Assembly (NCBI GenBank): GCA_937928685.1
Contig: CALGJU010000053.1
Span: forward strand, 1 to 36,566
Direction of reading: 5' to 3'
From: an uncultured Granulosicoccaceae bacterium
Lineage (GTDB): Bacteria; Pseudomonadota; Gammaproteobacteria; Granulosicoccales; Granulosicoccaceae
DNA length: 36,566 nt
The notes under the pieces are model-generated. The model was not told the DNA's origin. It was given only the letters and a program-made list of their open reading frames with translations, and made no database searches. Of this stretch, positions 35,262 through 36,566 are shown in pieces; within the stretch, counting starts at the first letter, position 1, and every line of letters starts with the position of its first letter. A program made the translations under genes and the position numbers.

Positions 35262-36089
35262 TTAACTCTCGGCGGGATCTTCGAGATAGTCAGACCAATT
35301 GTGGTCACCCGCGCCAAATACAAAAAAGTGCGGATTCAATAAGGAATCTTTGGTGTTGTAGCGAAGCTCACGCATATTAGTGTCAGTGATGTGCCCACCG
35401 GCCTCTTCAACAATGCACTGTGCAGCACCTGTGTCCCATTCACTCGTTGGGCCAAGGCGTGCATAGACATCCGCCCTGCCTTCAGCGACCAGACAAGACT
35501 TTAGGGCACTACCCATAGACACCACGTTGTATTCACCGAGTTTGTCTAAAAAGCGGTTTAACAATCCACCGGTCAATGGCGCACTGCTGCGTGCCACCGT
35601 AACGCACTGTTGCGGGGCAGTACGAACACTGATGCTTTGCGGATCCGCATCACCGGATTGCTTCCACGCACCACAACCTCGTCGAGCCCAGTAGGTGACA
35701 TCAAGCACCGGTGCGTGTACCACACCCAATACAGAAACACCTTTATCAATGAGGGCGATGTTGACACTGAATTCACCACTATGTTTAATGAACTCACGCG
35801 TACCATCAAGCGGATCGACCAACCAGTAGGTGTTCCACTCGTTTCGTTCGGCAAACGGGATGCCGCACGATTCCTCAGTTAAGATAGGGACTTCAGGAAA
35901 AAGGGATTGCAGCTGCTCTATAATAATTTGATTGGCAGCAAGGTCAGCGTCAGTCAGCGGTGTGTCATCTTCCTTCGAAGTAACAGTGACCTCTGATTCA
36001 TAGTGTTCAAGTATTTTTTTACCAGCGACTTTCGCTATAGCCACCACCCTATCCAGACGGTCGGCCATATCATCGGCTTTAACAGACAT
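35262..36089 (-). CDS. cysQ: 3'(2'),5'-bisphosphate nucleotidase CysQ
   Basis: A 275-residue inositol-monophosphatase-fold enzyme that removes the 3' phosphate of PAP or PAPS, preventing build-up during sulfate assimilation. Metal-site motifs are TPLTDADLAAN, ILTEES, WLVDPLDGTREFI (DPLDGT) and, at the C-terminal half, SEWDTGAAQCIVEEAGG. Length is slightly above E. coli CysQ (246) because of N- and C-terminal additions. An in-frame ATG seven codons downstream (36068) is possible. It is isolated on the minus strand, and no cys genes are adjacent. Confidence 0.95.
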   Translation of the reverse strand: MSVKADDMADRLDRVVAIAKVAGKKILEHYESEVTVTSKEDDTPLTDADLAANQIIIEQLQSLFPEVPILTEESCGIPFAERNEWNTYWLVDPLDGTREFIKHSGEFSVNIALIDKGVSVLGVVHAPVLDVTYWARRGCGAWKQSGDADPQSISVRTAPQQCVTVARSSAPLTGGLLNRFLDKLGEYNVVSMGSALKSCLVAEGRADVYARLGPTSEWDTGAAQCIVEEAGGHITDTNMRELRYNTKDSLLNPHFFVFGAGDHNWSDYLEDPAES

Positions 36090-36294
36090 GCAGAATTAAT
36101 CCGCCAAGTTCAGAGCGATGGTATGTGTAAACGAAGCTCATAGCCAGTGATTTGGTGCTGTAATTGTTACTTTTAGTCAACATCGTAGTGCGGTCTTCGC
36201 CAGGCGAACTTATTGAGACATTGTCGTAAAGCCAGACACATTGCAGGCCATATTTTCAGCAATGCCGCACATCATCTTCACACAGACCACATCG
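36090..36294. other. Gap between cysQ and the terminal MITE-like element
   Basis: About 205 bases with no reading frame that looks like a gene. It must hold the cysQ promoter, but no convincing hexamer pair was found. Confidence 0.4.
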
Positions 36295-36559
36295 CTAGTG
36301 TACTGGAACAAATAGAGTGTGCATTTGAGAGTTCGTCATTTGGTTTGCAACAAGGCGAAGCTCGCAGGCAATAGTTATTCTCTTTTCAAGAGCTTCAACG
36401 CAGTGGCAAGCCAAATGCCGAGCTACCGCAGGGGCGATTAATCAAAGTGCACACCACATTCGTTGCAGGCTCTATGACTTACTGTTGTCACGATTTATCT
36501 ATTAAAATTAGACACTTTGATTGACTCATATGGGCAATCTATTTGTTCCAGTACACTAG
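36295..36559. mobile_element. MITE-like element with perfect 21-bp terminal inverted repeats
   Basis: The segments 36295-36315 and 36539-36559 are exact reverse complements of each other over 21 bases (outermost CTAG, then TGTACTGGAACAAATAG). The outer CTAG on both sides could be a four-base target duplication; the element proper would then be 36299-36555, 257 bases. The interior has no gene but contains a near-perfect inner inverted repeat, CATTTGGTTTGC (36337-36348) with GCAAGCCAAATG (36406-36417). This is what a non-autonomous miniature transposable element looks like. YTAR duplications are known for the IS5 group; the parent family is not identified. Confidence 0.75.
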
Positions 36560-36566
36560 ATATAAC

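Noticed and set aside
36295-36559. Integron attC site or CRISPR-like unit
   Set aside because: No RYYYAAC/GTTRRRY core sites, no integrase and no repeated spacer structure; the exact terminal inverted repeats fit a miniature transposable element better.

Overview
The window looks like a piece of a gammaproteobacterial chromosome of moderate GC (near 50% by eye). Three things support this. The block mnmG-rsmG-parA-parB-atpI-atpB-atpE-(atpF) and the block radC / coaBC-dut-algC-argB are orders I know from Pseudomonas and relatives. Ubiquinone, glutathione and CysQ functions are present. Several outer-membrane proteins carry signal peptides or lipoboxes. Calcium-type thrombospondin-3 repeats and a Na+/anion permease of the SLC13 type would fit a marine organism, but I cannot name a genus.

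Layout. 1-6428 (minus strand): F0 ATP synthase genes behind a good sigma70-type promoter, then the parAB segregation genes and the rsmG/mnmG RNA-modification genes, normally close to the replication origin. No DnaA-box cluster and no trmE were seen next to mnmG. 6429-6851 is a structured non-coding gap ending in a strong terminator. 6852-11621 (minus): a small GlsB/YeaQ-type membrane protein, then argB, algC, dut and coaBC. 11762-14246: radC, an OmpA-domain lipoprotein and comF. 14259-18561 (minus): ubiA followed by two tightly coupled large dynamin-like GTPases, the least understood cassette here. 18701-22880: glutathione reductase, a DUF6868-type small membrane protein, an unrecognised XRE-like protein, NudC and an outer-membrane beta-barrel candidate. 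23082-31489 (mostly plus): SRAP/YedK, a membrane-anchored PP2C (SpoIIE-type) phosphatase, dodecin, a PatB/MalY aminotransferase, a CoA-type Nudix hydrolase, a REC-REC-degenerate GGDEF protein, a small zinc-ribbon protein, a CBS protein and an SLC13 permease. 31548-34920 (minus): envelope genes, namely an OmpA lipoprotein with a glycine zipper and a two-gene unit of OmpA/TSP3 barrel plus secreted TSP3-repeat protein. 35262-36089: cysQ. The last 270 bases hold a MITE-like element with perfect terminal inverted repeats.

How the genes work together. Most of the window is housekeeping: proton-driven ATP synthesis, chromosome segregation, tRNA/rRNA modification, CoA, dUTP, arginine, sugar-phosphate and ubiquinone metabolism, and redox and nucleotide hygiene. 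A signalling layer (PP2C phosphatase, REC-REC-GGDEF protein, CBS protein) and an envelope layer (three OmpA-domain proteins plus the TSP3 protein) are interspersed. The best candidates for something undescribed are the paired GTPases, the GGDEF protein that lost its catalytic signature but kept a c-di-GMP inhibitory-site motif, the TSP3 protein with a Cys-containing C-terminal sorting tail, and the MITE-like element. No CRISPR array, tRNA, rRNA, phage or integrase gene was recognised.
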